This document shows, one piece after another, positions 18,745-27,126 of a stretch of DNA of 64,000 nt. The stretch covers positions 70,565-134,564 of the forward strand of contig JAEYWD010000100.1 of the NCBI GenBank assembly GCA_023429135.1, written 5' to 3'. A model generated the notes under the pieces. It was not told the origin of the DNA and ran no database searches. It was given only the letters and a program-made list of their open reading frames with translations. How positions within the stretch are numbered: the stretch's first letter is position 1; each line of letters begins with the position of its first letter. This DNA comes from Bacteroidota bacterium. GTDB lineage: Bacteria; Bacteroidota; Bacteroidia; Bacteroidales; JAAUTT01. A program made the translations under genes and the position numbers.

Positions 18745-19389
18745 TTATTGTTTAAGATAATCTCTGTTTACTGCTATAGAGTTTATTACGAATCTCGCAA
18801 TCTCCTTTTTCCTACTTTGAAGAAAAGCCTTAAAACGTTCTTTATCATTTTCGAAAATTACACCCTGAAGTATAGGTTTGGCAACCACCGGGAAAATACA
18901 AAGAGCTATAATATTTACTATGAGCTGCTCGGGCTCAATAGGAATAATTTTACCTTCATCAATTTCTTTTTTCAGTGATTCGGCAAATTTATCGAATGCT
19001 TTGCTTTTAACCGTATTTGCAATACTTCCAAATACCGCAGGCAATCTATCGGGGTTCCGATTGAGTTCGTGTATAACAAAAGAAGGAATATGAGGATTAT
19101 TGTAAATTAAAGTGAGATAGCCATCTACAAAAACTTCAATTTTATAAAACATCGAAGCATCCGACTGCATCACTTCGAAAATTCCCGGCATAAACGTTTT
19201 GAAGACTTTTTCAAAAATGGCATCAAAAAGCTTTTCCTTGGTGCGATAATAATAATGTAATAAAGCCTTGTTAATACCGGCCCTTTTGGCTATTTCCTGC
19301 ATGCGCGCGCCATCAAATCCTTTGTCAATAAATTCGTCTGTAGCCGCACTAAATATGGTTTCTTCTGTTGATTTTTCCTGCTCAGTCAT
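18745..19389 (-). CDS. TetR/AcrR-family transcriptional repressor of the efflux operon
   Basis: DNA-binding regulator of 214 residues. The N-terminal helix-turn-helix is clear (about 8-55): TIFSAATDEFIDKGFDGARMQEIAKRAGINKALLHYYYRTKEKLF. The rest is a helical ligand-binding domain. ATG at 19389 was chosen over an upstream in-frame start (19446), because the latter would lie upstream of the predicted promoter's -7 box. It is the first gene of the operon it most likely represses, and two matching palindromes lie just upstream. The ligand is not predictable. Confidence 0.9.
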   Translation of the reverse strand: MTEQEKSTEETIFSAATDEFIDKGFDGARMQEIAKRAGINKALLHYYYRTKEKLFDAIFEKVFKTFMPGIFEVMQSDASMFYKIEVFVDGYLTLIYNNPHIPSFVIHELNRNPDRLPAVFGSIANTVKSKAFDKFAESLKKEIDEGKIIPIEPEQLIVNIIALCIFPVVAKPILQGVIFENDKERFKAFLQSRKKEIARFVINSIAVNRDYLKQ

Positions 19390-19416
19390 GATCTTAAAAA
19401 TTAATCTATTTCGATA

Positions 19417-19447
19417 CAAAAATAATAAACCATATAGTTTAACCAAA
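19417..19447 (-). promoter_or_regulatory. Promoter of the tetR-efflux operon
   Basis: Minus-strand -7 box TATTTTTG (19417-19424) with TTTG (19444-19447) 19 bases upstream, ideal Bacteroidota spacing. The downstream operator palindrome fills the spacer between the two boxes. Confidence 0.6.
19426..19441. promoter_or_regulatory. TetR operator candidate O1
   Basis: Imperfect palindrome TAAACCATATAGTTTA, lying between the -33 and -7 boxes of the operon promoter. It matches O2 (19465-19480) at 12 of 16 positions, including the AACCAT core. Binding here would directly block RNA polymerase. Confidence 0.6.
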
Positions 19448-19464
19448 AATTTTATCCATTTATT

Positions 19465-19480
19465 TTAACCATTTGGTTAA
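19465..19480. promoter_or_regulatory. TetR operator candidate O2
   Basis: Near-perfect palindrome TTAACCATTTGGTTAA: 7-base arms around a 2-base centre. It lies 39 bp centre to centre from O1, just upstream of the promoter, nearly four helical turns away and so roughly on the same face. Confidence 0.6.
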
Positions 19481-19495
19481 TTTATTTGCAAAATA

Positions 19496-19517
19496 AAAGC
19501 AGGATTGCTCCTGCTTT
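19496..19517 (-). terminator. Terminator of the small lipoprotein gene
   Basis: Perfect 9-bp stem AAAGCAGGA/TCCTGCTTT with a 4-base loop, followed on the minus strand by TTTTATTTT. It ends transcription from the gene at 19538-19720 before the tetR operators. Confidence 0.75.
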
Positions 19518-19537
19518 AAATTTTTTAGCGTGTTGAA

Positions 19538-19720
19538 TTACTTAACAACAGCAGTGTCAGCAGCAGCAGTGTCAGCAACAGCAGTGTCAGCTACAGCAGG
19601 AGCTGGAGCTTCTACTGTAGAAGCAGTATCCTGAGCTTCAGTGTTTCCGCTTTTGCAGCTAGATAAAGCCATAGTACCAAATAATGCAACAGCAACGAGA
19701 GATAAAGCAACTTTTTTCAT
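19538..19720 (-). CDS. Small Ala/Thr/Asp-repeat lipoprotein
   Basis: A 60-residue protein with a lipoprotein signal peptide: lipobox ALSSC with Cys22. The mature part is only 39 residues, without aromatic residues, and ends in near-repeats of ADTAV/ADTAA, encoded by tandem copies of a GTCAGC-AGCAGT-type unit at 19555-19600. Such short, disordered, acidic lipoproteins are frequent in Bacteroidota envelopes; no function is known. A strong terminator follows it, supporting a real, separately transcribed gene. Confidence 0.75.
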   Translation of the reverse strand: MKKVALSLVAVALFGTMALSSCKSGNTEAQDTASTVEAPAPAVADTAVADTAAADTAVVK

Positions 19721-19930
19721 GTCTGTAAGGTTTTAAAAAATGTTTTAAAAAAAATATTTTAGTCGGTGCAAAAATAACAAACGAATTGATTTTATCAAAA
19801 CAAAATTCAAAATAACTTCATAACTGAAATTTTATACCTTTATAATTATCAATAAATTTCACTTATTCTATACTTTTTTTAGCGATAACATGCAGCAGAA
19901 AAAGATCTTTCACGTCATTAAAACAGAAGC

Positions 19931-20506
19931 ATGGAGGTAGAAGATAAGAGTTCCGTATTATCGAAAATTGTAGAACAGTGCCGCAGGAATAATTCAAAAG
20001 CACAAATGCAGCTTTACAGAATGTTTTCACAAAGCATGTTCAACACAAGTCTTCGGATAGTTGGAAACAAAAACCTTGCGGAAGATGTGATGCAGGAGGC
20101 TTTCCTGGCAGCTTTTGAAAAAATAAAGGATTGTAAAACACCTGAACATTTTGGTTCCTGGTTAAAACGAATTGTTGTCAACCGGTCGATAGATGAAATC
20201 CGAAAGAAAAGGATAAGTTTGATTCCGCTGGAGGAAACATTACCGCTTGCTGATGATGGTCAGGAGTATAAACCGGAAGAAGAAATGGAACAGGAAAAAC
20301 TTCTGGAATATATTAGAAAAGCAATTACTTTATTGCCAGACGGGTACCGGATAGTACTAACATTAAAATTATTGGAAGATTACGATTATAGTACAATTGC
20401 AAAAGAAATGGATCTCGCCGAATCAACCGTGCGATCGCAATTTGTAAGAGGGCGTCAGAAACTGTTGGAAATAATTGAAAATCTGAAAAAAACTAAAAAT
20501 GAATAA
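19931..20506 (+). CDS. ECF-type RNA polymerase sigma factor
   Basis: Sigma-70 family factor of 191 residues with only regions 2 and 4. Region 2 (about 20-90) has MFNTSLRIVGNKNLAEDVMQEAFLAAFEKI and FGSWLKRIVVNRSIDEIRKK; region 4 (about 125-185) has LPDGYRIVLTLKLLEDYDYSTIAKEMDLAESTVRSQFVRGRQKL, a helix-turn-helix. Its end overlaps the next gene by 8 bases, and that product is a single-pass membrane protein, which suggests a sigma/membrane-partner pair. Confidence 0.92.
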   Translation: MEVEDKSSVLSKIVEQCRRNNSKAQMQLYRMFSQSMFNTSLRIVGNKNLAEDVMQEAFLAAFEKIKDCKTPEHFGSWLKRIVVNRSIDEIRKKRISLIPLEETLPLADDGQEYKPEEEMEQEKLLEYIRKAITLLPDGYRIVLTLKLLEDYDYSTIAKEMDLAESTVRSQFVRGRQKLLEIIENLKKTKNE

Positions 20507-21047
20507 TTTAGAAGATTTAATAAGTAAAAACAGAGAAGAATTTGATTGGGAAGCTCCTTCTTCAAATCATGAATTCAATTTTGAAAAGAAATTGAACAGA
20601 AGATTTCACAAAGCGGACAAATTTACCATTCGATATGCTGTTGCTATTGCTGCCTCCATTGCCATTTTTATTGCAACAACATTATTTATTTACAAAACAA
20701 AATCGGAAGGTTACACAGGTGCTGTTGCAACAAATCAATGGATTGAATTCCTGGAAGCTGAACAATACTATGCCAGGCAAAATGAAGCGGCCTATTCAAA
20801 ACTCAAGGAAACACTGACCATTCAAAATGATGATGTGTCGTCTCCTATCTATAATGAACTTCAGGAGATGGATAGTTCGTACAAACAATTAAAAGAAGAT
20901 TTAAAAGATAACCCAAACGATATTAGACTTATGAGTGCTGTTGTTCAGTATCATCAACTGAAACTGGATTTGATTAATAACTTGATTGAGAGATTTACAA
21001 TGTATTCGAATACTAAAATGAAAGAAAATGAAAAAAGTAACATTTAA
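20499..21047 (+). CDS. Membrane protein, probable anti-sigma partner
   Basis: Protein of 182 residues: an acidic cytoplasmic N-terminus (about 1-45, DLISKNREEFDWEAP), one transmembrane helix (about 47-67), and a periplasmic helical part. It lacks the HxxxCxxC zinc anti-sigma motif, so it is assigned by position and topology only. Overlaps with the sigma gene (8 bases) and the next gene (20 bases) imply translational coupling. This architecture is common downstream of Bacteroidota ECF sigma factors; the anti-sigma role is inference. Confidence 0.7.
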   Translation: MNNLEDLISKNREEFDWEAPSSNHEFNFEKKLNRRFHKADKFTIRYAVAIAASIAIFIATTLFIYKTKSEGYTGAVATNQWIEFLEAEQYYARQNEAAYSKLKETLTIQNDDVSSPIYNELQEMDSSYKQLKEDLKDNPNDIRLMSAVVQYHQLKLDLINNLIERFTMYSNTKMKENEKSNI

Positions 21048-22113
21048 AATATTCCTTCTTACAGCATTATGCATTTTTGCTCTAGGACAAACTATTAAAG
21101 CAAAAAGTGAGGAGTTTTCCAAAGTTGTTCAAAAAGAGTTTTCCATAAACTCGAACACAACTTTGGAAATCAATAACAAATATGGTAGTGTACATATTCA
21201 AAACTGGGATCAGAACAGTTTTAAAATTGTTGTAAAAATTACGGTTGATATAAAAGACAAAGATCAGGCAGATAAAATTATGGATATGCTGAGCGTTGTA
21301 TTCATGCAGGACGGGGACCGGGTCACAGCAACAACCAAAATCTCGGAAGATTTTGGAAAGTTGCACGGATGGTTCGGGAACAGTGGTAAAAAGTTCTCCA
21401 TAGATTATACTGTTAACATGCCAAAAAACAACGATTTAAAAATTGCAAACAAATATGGAAACATTTTTATTGATGAAATGAGAGGCTTTGTGGACATCGA
21501 TTTGAAATACGGGGATATGACCATCAATAAGTTAACCCGTGGGGACGAAAAGCCTATGAATCAAATTCTAATGGGCTATTCAAAAGCTAATATCTCCGAA
21601 GCAAACTGGCTCAAATTGCAGGTAAGTTATTCAAAAATTGACATAGATAATAGCAAAGCTTTAATTCTGATTAGCAAATATTCCAAAGGCAATCTGGGAA
21701 AAACCAGTTCTTTGGTAAGTGAAAATGCCTATGACCAATTTCAGCTTAGCGATCTCTCAAACTTAGTTGTGGATTGTAAATACAGCAATTTTCAGATTAA
21801 TTCCATAGCCCGGAAAATTGATGCAAACTTACAATACTCTGACCTTAGAGTAAATTTTGTTCCGAAAAGCTTCGAATCAATTGAGGTGGATAACCGATAT
21901 GGTAAAGTAAATATAGGAATTGAATCTGGTGCTTCTTATCACCTCAATGGGTTTGCTAAATATACCAATATTGAATACCCCAATGATAACGCGCGATTGA
22001 ACAGAATTTCAGAAAACACCCGTTTGACAGTAAACGGGACTATAGGTAGTAACCCGAAAGCCACCGTAAAGGTAAACACTGAATATGGCGGTGTTAAATT
22101 GACACAGAATTAA
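21028..22113 (+). CDS. Exported DUF4097-like beta-repeat protein
   Basis: Secreted protein of 361 residues with a signal peptide (about 1-26). The mature part is a run of short beta-strand repeats built on patterns such as LEINNKYGSVHIQNW, DLKIANKYGNIFIDEM, DLKYGDMTINKL and NTEYGGVKLTQ, the parallel beta-solenoid pattern of the DUF4097 putative adhesin family. It overlaps the preceding membrane protein by 20 bases and completes a three-gene sigma cassette. Its role at the surface or periplasm is unknown. Confidence 0.75.
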   Translation: MKKVTFKIFLLTALCIFALGQTIKAKSEEFSKVVQKEFSINSNTTLEINNKYGSVHIQNWDQNSFKIVVKITVDIKDKDQADKIMDMLSVVFMQDGDRVTATTKISEDFGKLHGWFGNSGKKFSIDYTVNMPKNNDLKIANKYGNIFIDEMRGFVDIDLKYGDMTINKLTRGDEKPMNQILMGYSKANISEANWLKLQVSYSKIDIDNSKALILISKYSKGNLGKTSSLVSENAYDQFQLSDLSNLVVDCKYSNFQINSIARKIDANLQYSDLRVNFVPKSFESIEVDNRYGKVNIGIESGASYHLNGFAKYTNIEYPNDNARLNRISENTRLTVNGTIGSNPKATVKVNTEYGGVKLTQN

Positions 22114-22126
22114 AATATAACAAAGC

Positions 22127-22244
22127 AAAAGTGGCTATGTAAAAAGTGCCGGACACTGAGCCTGTCGAAGTGTAATCTCGCTGATTTAAAATGCGGTTTC
22201 GACAGGCTCAACCTCCGGTTTTAGACTAATTACACAGCCACTTT
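22127..22244. repeat. Long imperfect palindrome, REP-like intergenic element
   Basis: Outer arms 22128-22142 and 22230-22244 match at 14 of 15 positions (AAAGTGGCTATGTAA / TTACACAGCCACTTT). Inner arms 22158-22169 and 22198-22209 are a perfect GAGCCTGTCGAA / TTCGACAGGCTC. The whole can fold into one long cruciform or RNA hairpin. It fills the gap between two convergent genes, so it may also act as a two-way terminator. Similar CTTCGACAGGCTCAG strings are, from memory, widespread between Bacteroidota genes. Confidence 0.65.
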
Positions 22245-22266
22245 CACTTTTTGTATTTAATAACCT

Positions 22267-24090
22267 TTACTTCTTATTTAAGTCGGAATATATAGTTTGA
22301 ATATAAGCTTTTGATATACTAACAAGGGAATCGGAAATATGGCCAGAATGCAGCATCAACGACTGCCTGGTACAGTCAAATACCAACTTTGATGTGTCAT
22401 TAACCATACCTATACCATTATTGAACAGATAAAACACATCTGTTTTCTGATGGTTGCCAAATGCATTTCGGCTAAACCTGTATTGATTGAATTTACGGTC
22501 CAACTGATACAAAATCATTGCCGGTATATCCACCTGAGAAGCTGGTTTCTCAAACTTCATCGGACCTGTAACAGCTCCTCCGGTCCAAATCATAGGAATA
22601 TAAAATTTCTTGGGCACATGAACCTTTAGTTTTTCAGGATGATAAGAACCATGATCGGCAACAAATATGATCCAGGTATCCTTCCACCATGGCTGTATTC
22701 GTGCTTTTTTAATAAAATCACCAATACAACTGTCGGTATACATCATGGAATTCAAAAACCGGGGAGTATCCTCGTTACCTTTAAAATGTTTTGTTGGCAC
22801 TTCAAAAGGTTCATGACTGCTAAGTGTAAGAAACACATTAAAAAAAGGAGCCTTTGCTTTATTTAAATCGTTGAATAAACGGTTGAATACAACATTGTCA
22901 TGCGATCCCCATTTGGAATTGTAAGTGGATGAAGGAAAATCTTCCTTCGAAATTAAATCAGTAAAACCAGCAGAAACAAGGTAAGATCGCATATTAGCAA
23001 AATCAATATCTCCGCCATAATAAAATGCAGTATTATAGCCCAATTTTTTTAAATCGATTGGTAACTTGGGTAAACTTTGGGTTTTTGCAGCATCTTTAAT
23101 CACCGAAAAAGTAGCTTGCGCAGGATACCCACTCAAAACCGAGACCAGGCCTTTATCGGTTCTGTCGCCCGAAGCATAGAAGTTTGTAAATAAAATTCCT
23201 TCCTGGGCAAGGGCGTTTAATGAGGGGGTAACATCGGGTAAACCGCCTAAAGGCTTTATTGCATTAGCCGTAAAACTTTCCAGAATAACAATAAGAATAT
23301 TAGGTTTGGGTGTATTTAGCACCTTTATACCGGTTGTGTCGTTTACATTAAGGTAATCCGCAATTAAGGAATTGGCCCTGTTTTCATCAAAATACTTGTA
23401 CTTATTAGCTTTGTTACCTTGTTCGAGAAAAGAATTTCCCAGGTTCCAGTAAACATTTATGGCTGCATGATTCAAGAAACTATTCTGACTAAAATAAGCG
23501 GAACCGACATTTATAGGAGCAATTCCAAACCCACCACGAATCGGTATAATCAAAAAAGCAAATAAAAACAGGTAAACCGGAACTTCAATAAATTTGTATT
23601 TTGAATCCGCTTTTTTCAGGATTTTTCTTGAAATCCAAATGAAGGAAATAGCAAGAACGGCAGCTAAAATTAATTGTCGCACAATTACCAAGGTACTTAC
23701 ACTAGCCATTGCCTCCCTGGGATTTTTAAGGTAAAGAAATGGTGTTGAATCCAGCCGGAATCCCCAGAATTTGTACAATTCCAGGTCGGCAACCAGAGTT
23801 AATGAGAGTATGGTAATTACTATCGGAAAATATACTGGAATTATTAACCCAAATATATCCTTTCGGAATAGAGCACTTATTATCATTATCAACAATGGTA
23901 GAAGCATGAAATAGGCCGAAGCTGATAAATCGAGTCTCAAACCATACAGGAATATCTTAGCAATATCAAAGAAACCTTCGTTTGAAGTAATCAAATCGAA
24001 ATGATAAACCAGAAAAACTATCTTCGACAATAAAGAAAAGGCTAAAAAAAGAAGATAAAGTTTAATTAAGAAAATAACTCTTTGTTTCAT
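22267..24090 (-). CDS. LTA synthase-family sulfatase/phosphoglycerol transferase
   Basis: Inner-membrane enzyme of 607 residues: five transmembrane helices in the first about 200 residues, then an extracytoplasmic alkaline-phosphatase-fold domain (about 262-560). Catalytic features are the metal ligand E271 (VILES) and nucleophile T311 (SGDRTDKG), with later FVADHGSYHP. Family members transfer phosphoglycerol or phosphoethanolamine to glycans or lipids. In a Gram-negative such as this, true lipoteichoic acid is not expected, so the acceptor is unknown (osmoregulated glucans or lipid A-type modification are possible). It stands alone, divergently placed from nothing in particular and terminated by the palindrome downstream. 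Confidence 0.85.
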   Translation of the reverse strand: MKQRVIFLIKLYLLFLAFSLLSKIVFLVYHFDLITSNEGFFDIAKIFLYGLRLDLSASAYFMLLPLLIMIISALFRKDIFGLIIPVYFPIVITILSLTLVADLELYKFWGFRLDSTPFLYLKNPREAMASVSTLVIVRQLILAAVLAISFIWISRKILKKADSKYKFIEVPVYLFLFAFLIIPIRGGFGIAPINVGSAYFSQNSFLNHAAINVYWNLGNSFLEQGNKANKYKYFDENRANSLIADYLNVNDTTGIKVLNTPKPNILIVILESFTANAIKPLGGLPDVTPSLNALAQEGILFTNFYASGDRTDKGLVSVLSGYPAQATFSVIKDAAKTQSLPKLPIDLKKLGYNTAFYYGGDIDFANMRSYLVSAGFTDLISKEDFPSSTYNSKWGSHDNVVFNRLFNDLNKAKAPFFNVFLTLSSHEPFEVPTKHFKGNEDTPRFLNSMMYTDSCIGDFIKKARIQPWWKDTWIIFVADHGSYHPEKLKVHVPKKFYIPMIWTGGAVTGPMKFEKPASQVDIPAMILYQLDRKFNQYRFSRNAFGNHQKTDVFYLFNNGIGMVNDTSKLVFDCTRQSLMLHSGHISDSLVSISKAYIQTIYSDLNKK

Positions 24091-24109
24091 ATTAATAAGA
24101 AAAACGGAG

Positions 24110-24117
24110 CAAAGGTA
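24110..24117 (-). promoter_or_regulatory. -7 box of the LTA synthase-family gene
   Basis: Minus-strand TACCTTTG, a perfect TAnnTTTG match, 20 bases before the start codon at 24090. No clear -33 TTTG is present. Confidence 0.4.
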
Positions 24118-24149
24118 GTATTTATAGGAGAAATTACGTTTGAGACAAT

Positions 24150-24184
24150 AAAAAAACGGAGGCTTCTTTCGAGGACCTCCGTTT
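24150..24184 (-). terminator. Terminator after amtB
   Basis: 9-bp perfect stem AAACGGAGG/CCTCCGTTT (24154-24162 with 24176-24184), followed on the minus strand by seven T. It ends the TorF-GlnK-AmtB transcript before the LTA synthase-family promoter. Confidence 0.85.
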
Positions 24185-24206
24185 CCAGGTTTATAAATAG
24201 TTATTC

Positions 24207-25592
24207 TTAGTCTACGGTTGTGTATGCAACCTCTTTGTGCTGCGTTAGGTCGAGACCAACACCTTCTTCTTTTGAAGTAACTTTAATACCAATTACCAGA
24301 TCGGTAACTTTGAAAAGTATAAATGTAACTACTGCGGAGTAAGCAATGGTTACGCCAGTAGCAATCAACTGAGTTACAAATTGACCGCCATTGCCTTCGA
24401 GCAATCCCGAATAATTTTGAACGGCTGTTGTAGCAAAAATCCCGGTTGCGATAGCTCCCCATATACCACCAATTCCGTGAACTCCAAAAGCATCGAGCGA
24501 ATCATCGTATCCTAATTTTGGTTTTACATAACCAACCATAATAAAGCAGAAAATGGAAACTCCAACCCCTATTAAAATAGCACCGGTTACACCTACAAAT
24601 CCGGCAGCAGGAGTAATGGCAACAAGCCCACCAACTGCAGCAGTAGCAATACCAACTACTGTAGGTTTTTTGTTGAAAATCCAGTCGAGAATTACCCATG
24701 TAACAGCAGCAGCGGCTGTGGCCAAATGAGTAACCATAAATGCACTGGCAGCAAGGCCATCGGCAGCCAAACCGCTACCTGCATTAAATCCAAACCAACC
24801 TACCCAGAGTAATGCTGCACCCAAAACTACAAATGGAATATTGTGAGGAGGCATTGCATGTCCTTTATAGCTTCTTCTTTTTCCAATCATAATTGCAGTT
24901 ACAATAGCTGCAATACCAGCGTTAATATGTACTACTGTACCACCAGCGAAGTCGAGGGCTCCCATTTTAAATAACCAGCCATCGCCCGACCAAACCCAAT
25001 GTGCTACAGGTGCATAAACTAATGTTGACCAAAGAACCGTGAATACCAGAAATCCTGAAAACTTAATTCTTTCGGCAAAGGCACCAACGATAAGTGCAGG
25101 TGTAATTACAGCAAACATGCACTGGAACATAATGAACACAAGGTGCGGTATTGTTCCAATAGTTCCGCCGTCGGCAGTTGGTTGAGAATGAGAGATAAAA
25201 TAAGGACTTAAGTCGGATATACCGATTCCCTTGAGAAATGCCCAATCAAGTCCTCCTATATAAGGAGCCAAAGCTCCGCTTGAAGAACTGAAAGCAAGAC
25301 TATAACCAAACATAACCCATTGTAAAGTAACCACAGCGGTTATAATCAAACACTGCATCATAATATTCAATACGTTTTTTTGACGAACCAAACCTCCATA
25401 GAAAAAAGCAAGTCCGGGAATAGTCATTAAAAGGACCAGAGCAGTTGCAACGATCATCCATGCGGTATCGCCCGAGTCAATTTTGGGAGTAACAGTGGCT
25501 GCTGCGTCCTGTGCAAATATAGTTGCTCCACCAATTATAGTGGCAAACAAAACCACAAGTAACACAGATATATGTTTATAAAACTTTTTCAT
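24207..25592 (-). CDS. amtB: Ammonium transporter
   Basis: Inner-membrane ammonium channel, 461 residues. A cleavable-looking signal (about 1-28) precedes about eleven helices. Family motifs include DTAWMIVATALVLLMTIPGLAFFYGGLVR, AHWVWSGDGWLFKMGALDFAGGTVVHINAG with the pore-region Asp and His, and the second pore His in DAFGVHGIGGIWGAIATG. It is the last gene of an operon with the PII protein GlnK, which plugs AmtB when nitrogen is plentiful. Confidence 0.95.
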   Translation of the reverse strand: MKKFYKHISVLLVVLFATIIGGATIFAQDAAATVTPKIDSGDTAWMIVATALVLLMTIPGLAFFYGGLVRQKNVLNIMMQCLIITAVVTLQWVMFGYSLAFSSSSGALAPYIGGLDWAFLKGIGISDLSPYFISHSQPTADGGTIGTIPHLVFIMFQCMFAVITPALIVGAFAERIKFSGFLVFTVLWSTLVYAPVAHWVWSGDGWLFKMGALDFAGGTVVHINAGIAAIVTAIMIGKRRSYKGHAMPPHNIPFVVLGAALLWVGWFGFNAGSGLAADGLAASAFMVTHLATAAAAVTWVILDWIFNKKPTVVGIATAAVGGLVAITPAAGFVGVTGAILIGVGVSIFCFIMVGYVKPKLGYDDSLDAFGVHGIGGIWGAIATGIFATTAVQNYSGLLEGNGGQFVTQLIATGVTIAYSAVVTFILFKVTDLVIGIKVTSKEEGVGLDLTQHKEVAYTTVD

Positions 25593-25618
25593 AATATCTT
25601 AAATTGATTGGTTTATAA

Positions 25619-25966
25619 TTAATCTTTAATAAATAAGGACTCAGGGCCACGCTCTCCTGTACGGATTCGTATGGATTCTTCTATTTCTGAAATAAAAATC
25701 TTTCCATCACCCATTTCGCCAGTTCTTGCAGCCTTAACAATAGCTTCCACAGCTTTGTCAACCAGGTGGTCGCGGCATACAAAGGAAATCATGCGACGTT
25801 GAATAAAGCGGGTTTCATATACCTGTGCACGGTAAATAGCTCCGGCCATTTCATTACCCATACCGGTTACATCCCAGTAAGTGAAGAAATCTATCTCCGC
25901 AAGATGAAGAGCATCTTTCACCTCTTCAAACTGGGATTTACGGATAATTGCTTCAATCTTTTTCAT
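25619..25966 (-). CDS. glnK: PII-family nitrogen regulatory protein
   Basis: Trimeric nitrogen/carbon/energy sensor of 115 residues that binds ATP/ADP and 2-oxoglutarate and gates AmtB. The start KKIEAIIRKSQFEEVKDAL and the B-loop TGEMGDGKIFISEIEESIRIRTGERG are clear. The T-loop (about 37-55) reads TGMGNEMAGAIYRAQVYETRF and differs from the proteobacterial form, so uridylylation at Tyr51 cannot be assumed. It lies 26 bases ahead of amtB. Confidence 0.94.
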   Translation of the reverse strand: MKKIEAIIRKSQFEEVKDALHLAEIDFFTYWDVTGMGNEMAGAIYRAQVYETRFIQRRMISFVCRDHLVDKAVEAIVKAARTGEMGDGKIFISEIEESIRIRTGERGPESLFIKD

Positions 25967-26003
25967 ACTTATATATATTATGAATTATTATATGATTCAG
26001 AAA

Positions 26004-26693
26004 TTACAGAGAAAAACCAACAACGAGGTGCATCAGCTTTGTATCGGGGTTATAGATAACCTGACCAGTAACAGGCACAGTGAATGATTCGGTAACTTTT
26101 ATCTCTTTGGAGGTACTTAAACCAATATTACACACTCCAAAAACATCCTCATCTTTATCGTTATTGAGTGTATGCCATCCGTTTCCGGCACCTACAAAGA
26201 CTCCAAAGTTTTTAAAGTTGTACCCTGCCTGAATGTAAACATCGCCACCTTTACTACCTGCAACCGAAGCCTCGTTAAGAATGTAGTTTCCCGATAAACT
26301 GAGACCACCTTTTGAGAATCCCAGGTTTAATTCGTGGGCGTTGGAAGAATCGGCCATGAAAGAAGCTCCTGTCATAGGATAATAATAACTGGTAACCCCC
26401 ACACTTAATCCAAATGGGAAAGAATAAGAAATATAAGGATCCACTTCCGAATATCCGGTAACATCGAAAGATCCCCAAACCCCGGCAGTAAAACCACCTG
26501 CTGTCATTTTAACTGTGGGTTGAAATGCAGGTCCGGTGCTGAATTTGGTTCCACGCCAGATGTAATTGCTATAAACATCGGCTCCTGCGGTAAAACTTAC
26601 TCCTTTACTTTCCTCCTGAGCATTAACTGAGAATGGAAGGGTTATACCTGTTACAGCCAGAAGCACTAAGACGGTTTTAATAAATCTTTTCAT
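26004..26693 (-). CDS. TorF-family putative outer-membrane porin
   Basis: Protein of 229 residues with a signal peptide (cleavage near NAQ, residue 26). Alternating beta-strand pattern with a C-terminal Leu after VVGFS indicates a small barrel. The early stretch SNYIWRGTKFSTGPAFQPTV is the hallmark of the Gcw_chp/TorF family. It is the first gene of the unit with glnK and amtB, 37 bases apart, suggesting that it helps nitrogen compounds across the outer membrane; that role is inference. Confidence 0.82.
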   Translation of the reverse strand: MKRFIKTVLVLLAVTGITLPFSVNAQEESKGVSFTAGADVYSNYIWRGTKFSTGPAFQPTVKMTAGGFTAGVWGSFDVTGYSEVDPYISYSFPFGLSVGVTSYYYPMTGASFMADSSNAHELNLGFSKGGLSLSGNYILNEASVAGSKGGDVYIQAGYNFKNFGVFVGAGNGWHTLNNDKDEDVFGVCNIGLSTSKEIKVTESFTVPVTGQVIYNPDTKLMHLVVGFSL

Positions 26694-26733
26694 AACTCTT
26701 TTTTTTGGTTAATATTAATTCATGTTGTCACAA

Positions 26734-26763
26734 CAAAAGTAAATAATATTTTTTATACTCAAA
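26734..26763 (-). promoter_or_regulatory. Promoter of the torF-glnK-amtB operon
   Basis: Minus-strand -7 box TACTTTTG (26734-26741) with TTTG (26760-26763) 18 bases upstream. The -33 box lies inside a palindrome, CTCAAA-ATA-TTTGAG (26758-26772), a possible regulator site. No sigma-54 type site was seen. Confidence 0.5.
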
Positions 26764-26772
26764 ATATTTGAG

Positions 26773-27126
26773 GGTATATTTTATATTTTTTATCATTTTT
26801 TTAATATAAACCCCTATTTTTTTAATACATGATTTCTAAATTTTTATATTTTTAGAGGAATTGTAGTTAATTCTAAAAAAGTTTCCTCCTGAAAATAAAG
26901 CAGTTATACTCCTGAATACTTTCATTTTATATGCAACGTGAATTAAATTGTTTATTTATTAAAGTAAATTTGGCATTTGGATTTATCTATTAAACCAGAA
27001 TCGCATTATTACTTAATGAATACACATCTCATGAAATCAAATCACGATTTGCAGATGTAAAAAAGTATCTTCCTGGAATATGCTAATAGAATCATTTGTT
27101 AATTTCACCCCAGCAAAATAGTGTGT
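26773..27126. other. Divergent intergenic region with one hairpin
   Basis: AT-rich region between torF and the barrel gene. No reading frame is convincing. A nested hairpin lies at 27024-27058: ACATCT/AGATGT outside CAAATC-AC-GATTTG. It would be in the leader or promoter of the + strand barrel gene. Otherwise nothing is seen. Confidence 0.4.
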
